Assembly (NCBI RefSeq): GCF_020524325.1
Contig: NZ_JAIVKY010000014.1
Location: 1 to 64,000, forward strand
DNA: 64,000 nt
From: Sutcliffiella horikoshii
GTDB taxonomy: Bacteria > Bacillota > Bacilli > Bacillales > Bacillaceae_I
Reading direction: 5' to 3'
Positions 34,197-42,112 of this stretch are shown piece after piece. The first letter of the stretch is position 1. Each line of letters starts with the position of its first letter. A program made the translations under genes and the position numbers. The notes beneath the pieces are model-generated. The model saw only the letters and a list, made by a program, of their open reading frames with translations, was not told the origin of the DNA and searched no databases.

Positions 34197-34228
34197 AAAA
34201 AAGCACCGAATTAAGCTTCGGTGCTTTG
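34197..34228 (-). terminator. ypvA terminator
   Basis: On the minus strand AAGCACCGAA pairs with TTCGGTGCTT over a short loop, followed by TTTTAATG. Confidence 0.9.
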
Positions 34229-34240
34229 GTTGTTTGGATA

Positions 34241-36160
34241 TTATTGTGGTACTGGGCTGGTCGGTAAGACACCTTCAACTTTTGCACGTACCGCTTCCGG
34301 TAATCCAGTTGGCAGGTAGACAGTAATTTCTCCGCTATCATCTGTCGTACGGATAAGTCGGCCCATTCCTTGACGAAGGCGAAGTAGCATATACGGAACA
34401 TCCAATTGCATATATGGATCCTCAAGTCCTTTTCGCTTGGCGGCAAAGACTGGATCATTTGGTGGAAATGGCAAGGACCAAATAACAACATTAGATAATG
34501 AAGGTCCAGGTATATCCAACCCTTCCCATAAATGATAAGCACAAAGAACAGCACTCTCTTCATTTTGGAATTCAGAAACCAGTACACTTATTTCCTTTTC
34601 CCCTTCATATAGGAATGGATAATCCTTGTTATTGACATTCTCAGCTTTGAATCTTATTAATTCCTCTTTGGTCGAAAATAACACTAGCGTTCTTCCGCCA
34701 TATCTTCCAATGGAATCCATGGTCTTGTTGAATTTCGTATGGAAATCATCTTCGACCTCTAATGAAAGTTTCATATTTTCCTCGTAATCAAATGGAGAAT
34801 TAATGGAAAAGGATAAATAATCTCCTATTCCTAGTGAAGACGCCAGATAACTGAAGTTCTCATTGTCAGATAAGGTTGCAGAAGAGAAAATAAAAGGAAT
34901 CTTCTTAGAAAAGACATTTTCCCTTAATACTTCTTCCACTGTTTTTGGCATAACAACAAGTGTCAGATCCTTATTTGCATGTTCAGCCCAAGCTATCACA
35001 TCTTCTTTTGATAAAAGCAACTTCAGTAAGAATTCAATAGAATCCAAGTATTCCTCCACTATGTGCAGCTGGTAATGATCTACCGTGTGGAGTTCCCCTT
35101 CAAATACAAGCTGATTCCCTATCTCTTCTATTTTTGCTAGAAGGTCTTTGGCACTCTTCACAAGACGGGTATCCATTGTGATATCTTTACGGTCAGAGCC
35201 CTCTATGCTTGTCAGATTGTCTTCCAGCATATCAAAAAACAGATCGTTGGCCTGTAAAGAATCCTCTACTAAATAAGCAAACTCTTCCCTTAAATCGTTT
35301 CCTAATAAGCGGGTAAGAATTTCTTCCACCTGCTGATTTTTGATTTTATACGTTAATGCCTTTTGGGCAGCAAACTCCAGTAAATGCCCTTCATCAAAAA
35401 CGACACTTGATGCTTCAGGTAATAATGGAAGTTGCCCTTCCCTTTTCCTTTTTTCAAATGTCCACACATGTTCCATATAGAAATCATGTGAGCAGATTAT
35501 CAGGTCTGTTGATTTTCTGTAATGATCGCGGGAAAGAGTTTGTCCACAACGATGACGTTTTTCACAACTGAAACAGTCCTGGAACGTATCCCATCCGACC
35601 ATGTCCCATTCTTCGTCATTCAACTTTGCGTAATCTTTACGATCTCCATAAGGATGGAAAGACTGCATCGCTGCAGGTTTCGTGACAAAGCTTGGTAGTG
35701 CATCATACACTTCATCTATGTTGTCGTTATCATATTTGTTTACTGCATAATCCAATTTGTTCAAACACAAGTATTGTTCCGGAGATTTCGCTAGACGTAC
35801 ATCCATTGTAATGTCCAGGACCTTTGAGAGTTTTGCTATGTCCCCTTCTTTTTTGACAAGTTGTTCAATCAAAGACTCATCGGCACAGGTTATGATAGCA
35901 GGTTTCCCCATATATCTCGCATAACAGATTGCGTATAAAAGGTACACCATCGTCTTCCCAGTTCCTACACCAGCTTCCGAGAAAATCACCTTTTTCTCTT
36001 TAAACGCTCTCTCCAGTTGGAAAGCCATAAAAATCTGTTCATCACGCAATTCAAATCCAGCTTCAGGTAGGATGTCGTAAAATACATCCCCGATCCATTC
36101 GTTCAGGCGATCAAAAAAAGCATCCCCTTTGTTCATTGTAAATGGCAGACGATTGTTCAT
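34241..36160 (-). CDS. ypvA: DinG/Rad3-family ATP-dependent helicase YpvA
   Basis: The 639-residue superfamily 2 helicase matches B. subtilis YpvA. Walker A is GVGTGKTMVYLL, motif II is VVFDEGHLLEF (DEGH), and motif VI RQGMGRLIRTTDDSG is intact. Cysteines in YLCLNK, CFSCEKRHRCG form a probable 4Fe-4S cluster as in Rad3/XPD helicases, which unwind DNA 5' to 3'. It is likely a DNA-repair helicase. A 52-bp tandem array precedes its start and a terminator follows it. Confidence 0.94.
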   Translation of the reverse strand: MNNRLPFTMNKGDAFFDRLNEWIGDVFYDILPEAGFELRDEQIFMAFQLERAFKEKKVIFSEAGVGTGKTMVYLLYAICYARYMGKPAIITCADESLIEQLVKKEGDIAKLSKVLDITMDVRLAKSPEQYLCLNKLDYAVNKYDNDNIDEVYDALPSFVTKPAAMQSFHPYGDRKDYAKLNDEEWDMVGWDTFQDCFSCEKRHRCGQTLSRDHYRKSTDLIICSHDFYMEHVWTFEKRKREGQLPLLPEASSVVFDEGHLLEFAAQKALTYKIKNQQVEEILTRLLGNDLREEFAYLVEDSLQANDLFFDMLEDNLTSIEGSDRKDITMDTRLVKSAKDLLAKIEEIGNQLVFEGELHTVDHYQLHIVEEYLDSIEFLLKLLLSKEDVIAWAEHANKDLTLVVMPKTVEEVLRENVFSKKIPFIFSSATLSDNENFSYLASSLGIGDYLSFSINSPFDYEENMKLSLEVEDDFHTKFNKTMDSIGRYGGRTLVLFSTKEELIRFKAENVNNKDYPFLYEGEKEISVLVSEFQNEESAVLCAYHLWEGLDIPGPSLSNVVIWSLPFPPNDPVFAAKRKGLEDPYMQLDVPYMLLRLRQGMGRLIRTTDDSGEITVYLPTGLPEAVRAKVEGVLPTSPVPQ

Positions 36161-36234
36161 TCTATGTACCTCCGAGAAAAAGTTTGCATCTAGTCATTAT
36201 CTACTAATAAGGGGGTGCTTGTCAAGCGGGGCAT

Positions 36235-36625
36235 TGGGAGTCTCATTATGAAGACTTCTCTTACTCGTTTTCCTCTTCAGTTGGGTCTTCATACGCTCGA
36301 TGTGGACTTCTGTTCCTCGGATTCCCCTTCAGTGGGGCCTTCATACGCTCGATGAAGACTTCTCTCACTCGTTTTCCGCTTCAGTGGGGTCTTCATACGC
36401 TCGATGAAGACTTCTCTCACTCGTTTTCCGCTTCAGTGGGGTCTTCAACGCTCGATGAAGACTTCTCTCACTCGTTTTCCGCTTCAGTGGGGTCTTCATA
36501 CGCTCGATGAAGACTTCTCTCACTCGTTTTCCTCTTCAGTGGGGTCTTCATACGCTCGATGAGGACTTCTGTTCCTCCGATTTCCCCTTCACTGAGGTCT
36601 TCATACGCTCCAACACTCTCGTTGC
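36235..36625. repeat. 52-bp tandem array 3 (seven units)
   Basis: GGGTCTTCAT-type cores place an equivalent base at 36286, 36338, 36390, 36442, 36493, 36545 and 36598, that is 52 bp apart except for one 51 and one 53 caused by single-base indels. Most units contain the perfect hairpin GTCTTCAT-acgctcg-ATGAAGAC, then GACTTCTCTCACTCGTTTT. The array lies between ypvA and the 64-aa gene; both are on the minus strand. Confidence 0.93.
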
Positions 36626-36647
36626 CGGCTTCACCATAGACAACTGC

Positions 36648-36672
36648 AAATAAAAAACCCCCAAAAAGGAGG
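36648..36672 (-). terminator. Terminator of the 64-aa gene
   Basis: On the minus strand CCTCC pairs with GGGGG over TTTTT and is followed by TTTTTTATT. Confidence 0.65.
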
Positions 36673-36678
36673 CTTCTT

Positions 36679-36873
36679 TTAGTTCTTTGTAATATGGATG
36701 ATCTCATCATCAAGCAGGGTGGCGTACAGCATTGCTTTTGTATATTCATCACGTGCAGCGTTCATTCGTTCTACACATTCATGATTATCTAGCAGGTTTT
36801 CAGTTGCAAGGCGCTGATAGCTACTTTCCAATGCTTTGGAGATCCTCATAAAATCATTCACATGCAAAGGCAT
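36679..36873 (-). CDS. Hypothetical helical protein, 64 aa
   Basis: The product starts MPLHVNDFMRISKALESSYQ and is almost entirely alpha-helical with charged faces, suggesting a small coiled-coil. GGAGGG precedes the ATG and a terminator follows. I do not recognise the family. It is flanked by array 3 downstream and by another small hydrophilic gene upstream. Confidence 0.65.
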   Translation of the reverse strand: MPLHVNDFMRISKALESSYQRLATENLLDNHECVERMNAARDEYTKAMLYATLLDDEIIHITKN

Positions 36874-36966
36874 AGAAATCCCTCCAAACAGTATTGATAG
36901 AAGTATTCTATGCCCAAATTCTGAAGTTTATTCATTTGGGATGTATAGTAATTTTATAAGCTTTGT

Positions 36967-37179
36967 TTAATCGGCTTTACTTGAAGAACGATCTTTGGAA
37001 GCCTTTTTGTCGCGTTCTTCCTCTTTTTCATATTTAATATCTTCAAGGGGAAGCTCATCAATCGGCATGACAAGTTGATCACGGTTTTTTTGATTCTTTT
37101 CTTTTTCCTTAAAAGCCTTATCTTTCTCATTTCTCTCAAGTAGTGTTTTTTCTTTAGTCTGATCTCTCAACACCATCAC
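36967..37179 (-). CDS. Small charged protein, about 70 aa
   Basis: The product is very rich in Lys and Glu, with KEKTLLERNEKDKAFKEKEK early and a central VMPIDELPLEDIKY. It is probably disordered. AAAGGAG lies immediately before the GTG-ATG-GTG-TTG cluster, so the exact start is unclear; the TTG at 37170 has the best spacing. It is 45 bp downstream of ypsC and may share its transcript. Family unknown. Confidence 0.55.
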   Translation of the reverse strand: MMVLRDQTKEKTLLERNEKDKAFKEKEKNQKNRDQLVMPIDELPLEDIKYEKEEERDKKASKDRSSSKAD

Positions 37180-37224
37180 TCCTTTTTAGGAGTAATTCCC
37201 TCTACCTGATACCGATAAACGTTT

Positions 37225-38367
37225 TTATCCTTTTCTAGGCGGACGCTTGCCCCAGTATTGATAAAAGTCTGTTTTGATGAAACCATTAAACAACTTACGT
37301 TTCTTGGTGGCTTTCTTTCCATAAAAGCTTTCAAATCCTTCGTGGGAAGTCAGCATATAAACAGACCAAGTATCTAATTCAGCGAAAGCCTTACCCATCT
37401 CACGGTACATCTTCTCCACTTCTGGTCGTTCACCAAGGCGCTCTCCATATGGAGGATTTCCGATAATAACACCGTACTCTTTTCTTGTCGTAAAGTCTCT
37501 AACTTGCATTTGTTTAAAATCAATTAATTCTCCAAGTCCCGCTTCAAATGCGTTTTCTTTGGCAATTGAAATCATGCGGTGGTCAATATCATATCCTGCT
37601 ATATCTAGCGGCTGGTCATAGTTAGCCTTGTCTTCCATTTCCACGCGTGCCTGACTCCAGAGGTCATCGCCAATCCAATGCCAGTCTTCTGATACAAAGT
37701 CACGATTAAATCCAGGTGCAATATTTTGCCCAATGAGAGCAGCTTCAATTGGAATCGTACCGGAACCGCAAAAAGGATCTACAAACGGCTTATCAGGATG
37801 CCAGTTTGTCAACATAACTAAAGCTGCTGCCAATGTTTCTTTTAGTGGAGCCTCTCCTTGATCCGCACGATACCCACGTTTATGTAGACCGATTCCGGAG
37901 GCATCAATGGTGATTTGCGCTACATCTTTTAGCAAGGCAACCTCAATTTTATAAACTGCCCCTTTTTCATCTAACCATGCAGACTGTATATTGTAATGTG
38001 CCTTCATTTTTTCCACTACTGCTTTTTTCACGATAGCTTGGCAATCTGGCACACTAAAGAGCTTGGACTTTACCGACTTCCCAATAACAGGAAACTCGGC
38101 ATCTTCAGGTAAATAATCTCCCCACGGTAACGCTTTTGTCTTTTCAAATAGTTCTTCAAAAGAAGTGGCTTTAAATTCTCCTACCACCACTTTAATTCTG
38201 TCTGCTGTCCTTAACCATAGGTTTGCCCGGCAAATAGCCATAGCGTCTCCCTTAAAGATAACCTTGCCATTATCAACTGTACATTCATATCCTAAATCTC
38301 TTACTTCTTTTGCCACAAGTGACTCTAATCCCATTGCAGCAGTCGCAATTAATGTGTAGTTTTTCAT
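37225..38367 (-). CDS. ypsC: THUMP-domain rRNA N2-methyltransferase-like protein
   Basis: The 380-residue protein matches B. subtilis YpsC, related to E. coli RlmL. An N-terminal THUMP RNA-binding domain (about 1-160) is followed by a Rossmann methyltransferase with FVDPFCGSGTIPIEAAL and the IGNPPYGERLG catalytic motif. It is predicted to methylate a guanine N2 in 23S rRNA. The ATG at 38367 follows AGGGTG. It lies just downstream of rnpB, as in B. subtilis. Confidence 0.94.
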   Translation of the reverse strand: MKNYTLIATAAMGLESLVAKEVRDLGYECTVDNGKVIFKGDAMAICRANLWLRTADRIKVVVGEFKATSFEELFEKTKALPWGDYLPEDAEFPVIGKSVKSKLFSVPDCQAIVKKAVVEKMKAHYNIQSAWLDEKGAVYKIEVALLKDVAQITIDASGIGLHKRGYRADQGEAPLKETLAAALVMLTNWHPDKPFVDPFCGSGTIPIEAALIGQNIAPGFNRDFVSEDWHWIGDDLWSQARVEMEDKANYDQPLDIAGYDIDHRMISIAKENAFEAGLGELIDFKQMQVRDFTTRKEYGVIIGNPPYGERLGERPEVEKMYREMGKAFAELDTWSVYMLTSHEGFESFYGKKATKKRKLFNGFIKTDFYQYWGKRPPRKG

Positions 38368-38443
38368 AGTATGATTCACCCTAACTAATATTCAAATTCT
38401 CTTATGTATTATTGTCATAATTCTACTTCCCATATCCCATCTA

Positions 38444-38478
38444 TTAAATAAAGCTCCCCTGGCAACAGGAGAGCTTAT
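38444..38478 (-). terminator. rnpB terminator
   Basis: On the minus strand AAGCTCTCCTG pairs with CAGGGGAGCTT over TTGC, followed by TATTT. Confidence 0.85.
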
Positions 38479-38512
38479 GTTACATAATCATAGTTGGATG
38501 TGACATTCAATC

Positions 38513-38914
38513 AATAGTGATTTGTAAGCCATGTTCTGTTCCTTTGTACTGCAAACGGATCGCTCCTTGTACGCAGGTGGTAACCATCTGTCTACAGAAA
38601 CTTTAAAGTATCTGTCCCTCTCATCGTTTAGTTCCTTAGAGAAGGTGCCCCTACCATTATTTGGGTTTCTCGCTCGAGGGGTTTACCTCGTTCCACTCTT
38701 ACAATTTCTTGTAAGACTACGTCACTGTGGCACTTTCAAGGTATTAACACCATATCTAAAAGACTTAGGTGCGTTCCCTGCCGTTAGCTTCGTCCGAAAA
38801 CCAAGCTACCCTAGCTTATTTTTTCGCTAGGCACGAACACTACAAGCATCTCAGCCTGTGCGAGCATGGACTTTCCTCTACAGCCGAAACCGTAGCGGTT
38901 ACCCAATCACTATT
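38513..38914 (-). ncRNA. rnpB: RNase P RNA, type B
   Basis: The minus strand carries the conserved core of bacterial RNase P RNA: TAGAGGAAAGTCCATGCTCG near the 5' end and ACAGAACATGGCTTAC near the 3' end. The P1 helix is visible as AATAGTGATT at the 5' end paired with AATCACTATT at the 3' end, which sets the limits at about 38914 and 38513, giving 402 nt (B. subtilis 401). It cleaves the 5' leader of tRNA precursors with the RnpA protein. Its place between ypsC and gpsB matches Bacillus. Confidence 0.97.
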
Positions 38915-38972
38915 GATGTCAGCAAAATATAGTATAGTAAATTTGAGCGATGATTGCAACTGTTAATTACTG

Positions 38973-39278
38973 TCAGTCGTATAATTTACTTCCGAAAACA
39001 TGCTTTTCTAGGTTCGATAATCTTCTTAGGATATCGAAATTAGTAGATCCGCTGTTTGTATTTGTTTGCTGGGGTTTTTTCCCTGCTTCTTCGACTTGTC
39101 TTTTAAGCCTAGCGTTTTCTTGTACAACCAAGTCATATTCTTGATAAAAAGTTTCATAATCCTTTATAACGACATCTAAAAACTTGTCTACATCTTCTGC
39201 TTTATAGCCTCTCATGCCTGATTTGAACTCTTTTTCTAGAATTTCTTTTGACGTTAATTTAATTTTATCTGATAGCAT
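38973..39278 (-). CDS. gpsB: Cell division regulator GpsB
   Basis: The 101-residue protein is GpsB. It has the DivIVA-like N-domain with the [19 protein letters not shown] lipid and partner-binding block, a coiled coil, and the short C-terminal hexamerisation region ending [13 protein letters not shown]. In B. subtilis it shuttles PBP1 (PonA, also in this window) between side wall and septum. GAGGTGAGG lies before the ATG. Confidence 0.97.
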   Translation of the reverse strand: MLSDKIKLTSKEILEKEFKSGMRGYKAEDVDKFLDVVIKDYETFYQEYDLVVQENARLKRQVEEAGKKPQQTNTNSGSTNFDILRRLSNLEKHVFGSKLYD

Positions 39279-39350
39279 AAGTTCCTCACCTCTATGCGAG
39301 TGCCCAATATTTTAATTGTAGGGTCACTTCTCAATTTCTCTGTTCTAAAT

Positions 39351-39917
39351 TTACCAGTCTTGATTGTTACTGTATTGTTCTTCTTCCACAACAAGTTGAA
39401 GTTCGTAGCTGTCAATCGTATATATAGGATAATCTGTCTGAGCTGATTTTTTACGTGCCATCTCTATTATATATTGAGGACTACCTGGTCCCTCTTCATC
39501 GTATACCACCAATAAGGCGTCCGACTTATCCACCACAAACTGATTTTTTAATTTTAATTGAAGTGGGGATTCATATTTCTTTTTTGTAATAGAATCAATA
39601 TGATTAGCTTGCGACAAAATAGACTCATAATACTCTTTATTTTGTTCGCTCCATTTTTCTTCCTGTTCCAAAAACGGTGTAAATACAGCAAGTTTCAAGT
39701 TAGGAAAGTCCGCCTGAAGTTCATAAACAACTTCTGCAGCCCAAAGTTCCACACCTAACTGCCCGCTGATAACAACCCATTCTAACTCATTATGCTCTTC
39801 TAGTAAAGCAGTCAAGCGTTTCTGTATCGCTTTTTTTAGGAATTGTATGGCAGGATCTTCCTTTTTAAATATCTGCAGTTCCTGGGGTTTATACCCTGTA
39901 ATTACTAATACTTTCAT
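39351..39917 (-). CDS. ypsA: YpsA family (DUF1273) SLOG-like protein
   Basis: The 188-residue protein matches YpsA, a Rossmann-like protein of the DUF1273/SLOG group linked in Firmicutes to cell division and oxidative-stress resistance. [29 protein letters not shown] and [14 protein letters not shown] are the conserved blocks. ATG 39917 with GAGG upstream is preferred over a GTG two codons earlier. It lies next to gpsB as in B. subtilis. Confidence 0.94.
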   Translation of the reverse strand: MKVLVITGYKPQELQIFKKEDPAIQFLKKAIQKRLTALLEEHNELEWVVISGQLGVELWAAEVVYELQADFPNLKLAVFTPFLEQEEKWSEQNKEYYESILSQANHIDSITKKKYESPLQLKLKNQFVVDKSDALLVVYDEEGPGSPQYIIEMARKKSAQTDYPIYTIDSYELQLVVEEEQYSNNQDW

Positions 39918-40069
39918 AAGCACCTCTACTTAAAATAATAAATAGAAAGCATGAAAAGCGCAAGTGTTAACCGATATGTGAGGTCAGACCATTTTATGTA
40001 ATCGAAAAAGAACTGACTTAAAGCCAGTTCTCCTTCGACATTTATCAAGCAAAGCAAGTAAAAACTTGC

Positions 40070-40489
40070 TTATCTTCCATAGCCATAAGGCTTACATTGA
40101 CCAGGCATTCCGCCAGGTCCCATTTGTCCCATTCCAGGACCTTGTTGTGCTCCCATTACTTGACCAGGCATTCCCATTTGACCATATCCAGGTCCTGTTT
40201 GCGCTCCCATCACTTGACCAGGTTGACCACCCATTCCAGGTGCTCCACCCATTCCAGGGCCACCAGGGCCACAATTGAAGTGTTGGTGTGACACAGAATC
40301 TACCATGGAATCCGTGTGCGGGAAATAGTGTTTGTGTTGGAACTGTTGGTTGTTTACATATGTTGTGTGTGAAGGATGAATGTGAGGAACCTCAGTAGTA
40401 GAATAAAGATTTTTTACACAACATTTTGTTGGATGGACGATTGGTGCCATCGAGTTTGGTGCCATCATGTTAGGTCTGCAGTTGTACAT
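40070..40489 (-). CDS. cotD: Inner spore coat protein CotD, extended
   Basis: The N-terminal about 70 residues match CotD: MYNCRPNMMAPNSMAPIVHP, CCVKNLYSTTEVPHIHPSHT and QFQHKHYFPHTDS, all His- and Cys-rich. B. subtilis CotD is only 75 residues. Here a C-terminal tail of about 68 residues is added, made of GPGMGG / GQVMGAQ / GQMG repeats rich in Gly, Pro, Met and Gln. It is a coat component made in the mother cell. GGAGATC lies before the ATG. Confidence 0.88.
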   Translation of the reverse strand: MYNCRPNMMAPNSMAPIVHPTKCCVKNLYSTTEVPHIHPSHTTYVNNQQFQHKHYFPHTDSMVDSVSHQHFNCGPGGPGMGGAPGMGGQPGQVMGAQTGPGYGQMGMPGQVMGAQQGPGMGQMGPGGMPGQCKPYGYGR

Positions 40490-40608
40490 ACTTTCGATCT
40501 CCTTTCAATTTGTTTTTCTCTTTACATTAACAAACTATGAAAGAAGTGAGATACATGTACTAATACAAACACCTATTTTCTTAATTTAAATACATTTGCC
40601 TACCATTT

Positions 40609-40707
40609 TTATAGTAAAATCGTGTAGATATTATCCTTTAAATTGGAAAGTCCAAATAACGTAAGGCCGATAACAACAAAAAACAAACATAAAATAAATC
40701 TAGACAA
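40609..40707 (-). CDS. Putative 32-aa membrane peptide
   Basis: A TTG-initiated reading encodes 32 residues with one strong hydrophobic segment (RFILCLFFVVIGLTLFGLS, about 3-21) and a short polar tail. GGGAGAGAGAG lies before the start, a modest ribosome binding site. Downstream is cotD. I do not recognise a family. A chance ORF is possible, since it is short and the start is TTG. Confidence 0.4.
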   Translation of the reverse strand: MSRFILCLFFVVIGLTLFGLSNLKDNIYTILL

Positions 40708-40829
40708 CGTGCTCTCTCTCCCATATTTCTAATAGTAATTTTGTCATTCACAATAGTTAATTTTACATGGTAAAAAGCACGTTGACAATATATGTTTTGC
40801 AGAAATTTAGACAAAATGTGAAAATATTT

Positions 40830-42098
40830 TCAATTTCTCGATTTATTTTTAAGTCGATTAATTCTTTTCTCAAAATCAGCTACAATTGTACTATATTTTT
40901 TCAAAGATTTATCACTTGATGACTTATAAAACTCTAACGATTTTTCAGCATAAAATAAAGCAAGAATGTAGTCTTTTTCTTTATGCTCGAGTATTTTTGC
41001 AATTTCTATTCCAGCCGATTCCTTACACAGATTATTCTCATCAGCAAAACATTTTTGAAATAGTATTATTGCCTCTTTGTAGTTCTGTTCCTTTTTCTTT
41101 AGCATTCCTAAATTAAAGGTGGCTTGGGGAGAAGAGTCGGAAATATTGTTATATAATGCTTTAGCTGCTTCCTTCTCACCCAATACGTCATACCAACGCC
41201 CTATTTCATACTCTTCCATTTTATCTCTTTGCTTGCTATCCACTAAAAGGAGACCTGAAAGATGGGCATACAAAGTAATCAAGGTCAACACATCCCATTC
41301 ATTGTGTTTCATTACTCCCTTTATCCCTTGCATTTCGTGTGTTTTTACAAAATCAAAATAAATCATCGGTGCTAAAAATCCGGGTATATCATCTTTTCGC
41401 TCAATCTCAAGGATTTCTTTTTCTACATTTGCAAGCCTTACCGATTCTAATTTATTCTTCCATAGTCTTCTAGAAGCATGTAACAGGTCATAATGTCCAA
41501 AGGCAGGAAGTTTCGGGACATGCTCCCGAATAAGAGTATGCCGTGTTTTTACTTGAGGCCAGTCAAATGCCTTACCGTTGTATGTCACGAGTGTCGTATA
41601 GTCGACGTTCTCAAGGAAGCTCTGATAAAGGGCAACTTCATTTCCCGGTCCAGGTAAAAGGTGTTGCCTGACTATCACCTTATCACTTAGCACTCTTGCA
41701 TATCCCAGCAGAAAGATTGTTGTCCCCGTCCCTCCACTGAGTCCTGTGGTTTCCGTATCGAAGAAAAACAGATCATTCACCTGATGACCTTTTGCAGACA
41801 ACGGATGCTCTACACTAGATTCTTGCCATTCATCCATAACAGGCAATAGATCCCCCAGCCGATACTTACCATGCTTATAATCTAAATCATACTCCACCTC
41901 ACGGATAAGACAGTACTCACCATTAGCATAGTATGGTGTGACCCCAAAGGCTTCCCATTCTTTTAAATTTGGAACACTAGAAAGAGAAGTGGCAGTCTGA
42001 TCCTGGTCCCTTGCATTCTCACGTTCCTCAGACATTGTCTCAGAAGCATTGGTTTGGAGATGCTTTTTCATTCTGTTCAATTTATTTTTCATGCTCAT
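40830..42098 (-). CDS. mrfB: MrfB (YprB), DnaQ-like exonuclease with TPR region
   Basis: The 422-residue protein matches YprB/MrfB, the metal-dependent exonuclease that works with MrfA to repair mitomycin C adducts in Bacillus. FFFDTETTGLSGG carries Asp114 and Glu116 of the DEDD active site, YNGKAFDWPQVKTR the next acid and HNEWDVLTLI the last. The C-terminal part (about 320-400) has TPR-like helices. It is 14 bp downstream of mrfA, an operon. Confidence 0.95.
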   Translation of the reverse strand: MSMKNKLNRMKKHLQTNASETMSEERENARDQDQTATSLSSVPNLKEWEAFGVTPYYANGEYCLIREVEYDLDYKHGKYRLGDLLPVMDEWQESSVEHPLSAKGHQVNDLFFFDTETTGLSGGTGTTIFLLGYARVLSDKVIVRQHLLPGPGNEVALYQSFLENVDYTTLVTYNGKAFDWPQVKTRHTLIREHVPKLPAFGHYDLLHASRRLWKNKLESVRLANVEKEILEIERKDDIPGFLAPMIYFDFVKTHEMQGIKGVMKHNEWDVLTLITLYAHLSGLLLVDSKQRDKMEEYEIGRWYDVLGEKEAAKALYNNISDSSPQATFNLGMLKKKEQNYKEAIILFQKCFADENNLCKESAGIEIAKILEHKEKDYILALFYAEKSLEFYKSSSDKSLKKYSTIVADFEKRINRLKNKSRN

Positions 42099-42112
42099 AT
42101 GCTTTCCCTCCT

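Noticed and set aside
34195-34587. 130-codon minus-strand ORF
   Set aside because: Lies inside ypvA in another frame on the same strand and runs through its terminator.
36468-36752. 94-codon minus-strand ORF over array 3 and the 64-aa gene
   Set aside because: It spans repeats whose 52-bp unit is not a multiple of three and overlaps a better supported gene.
40092-40291. Trp/Asn/Gly-rich and Arg/His/Ser-rich ORFs on both strands over cotD
   Set aside because: They are frame shadows of the repetitive cotD tail.
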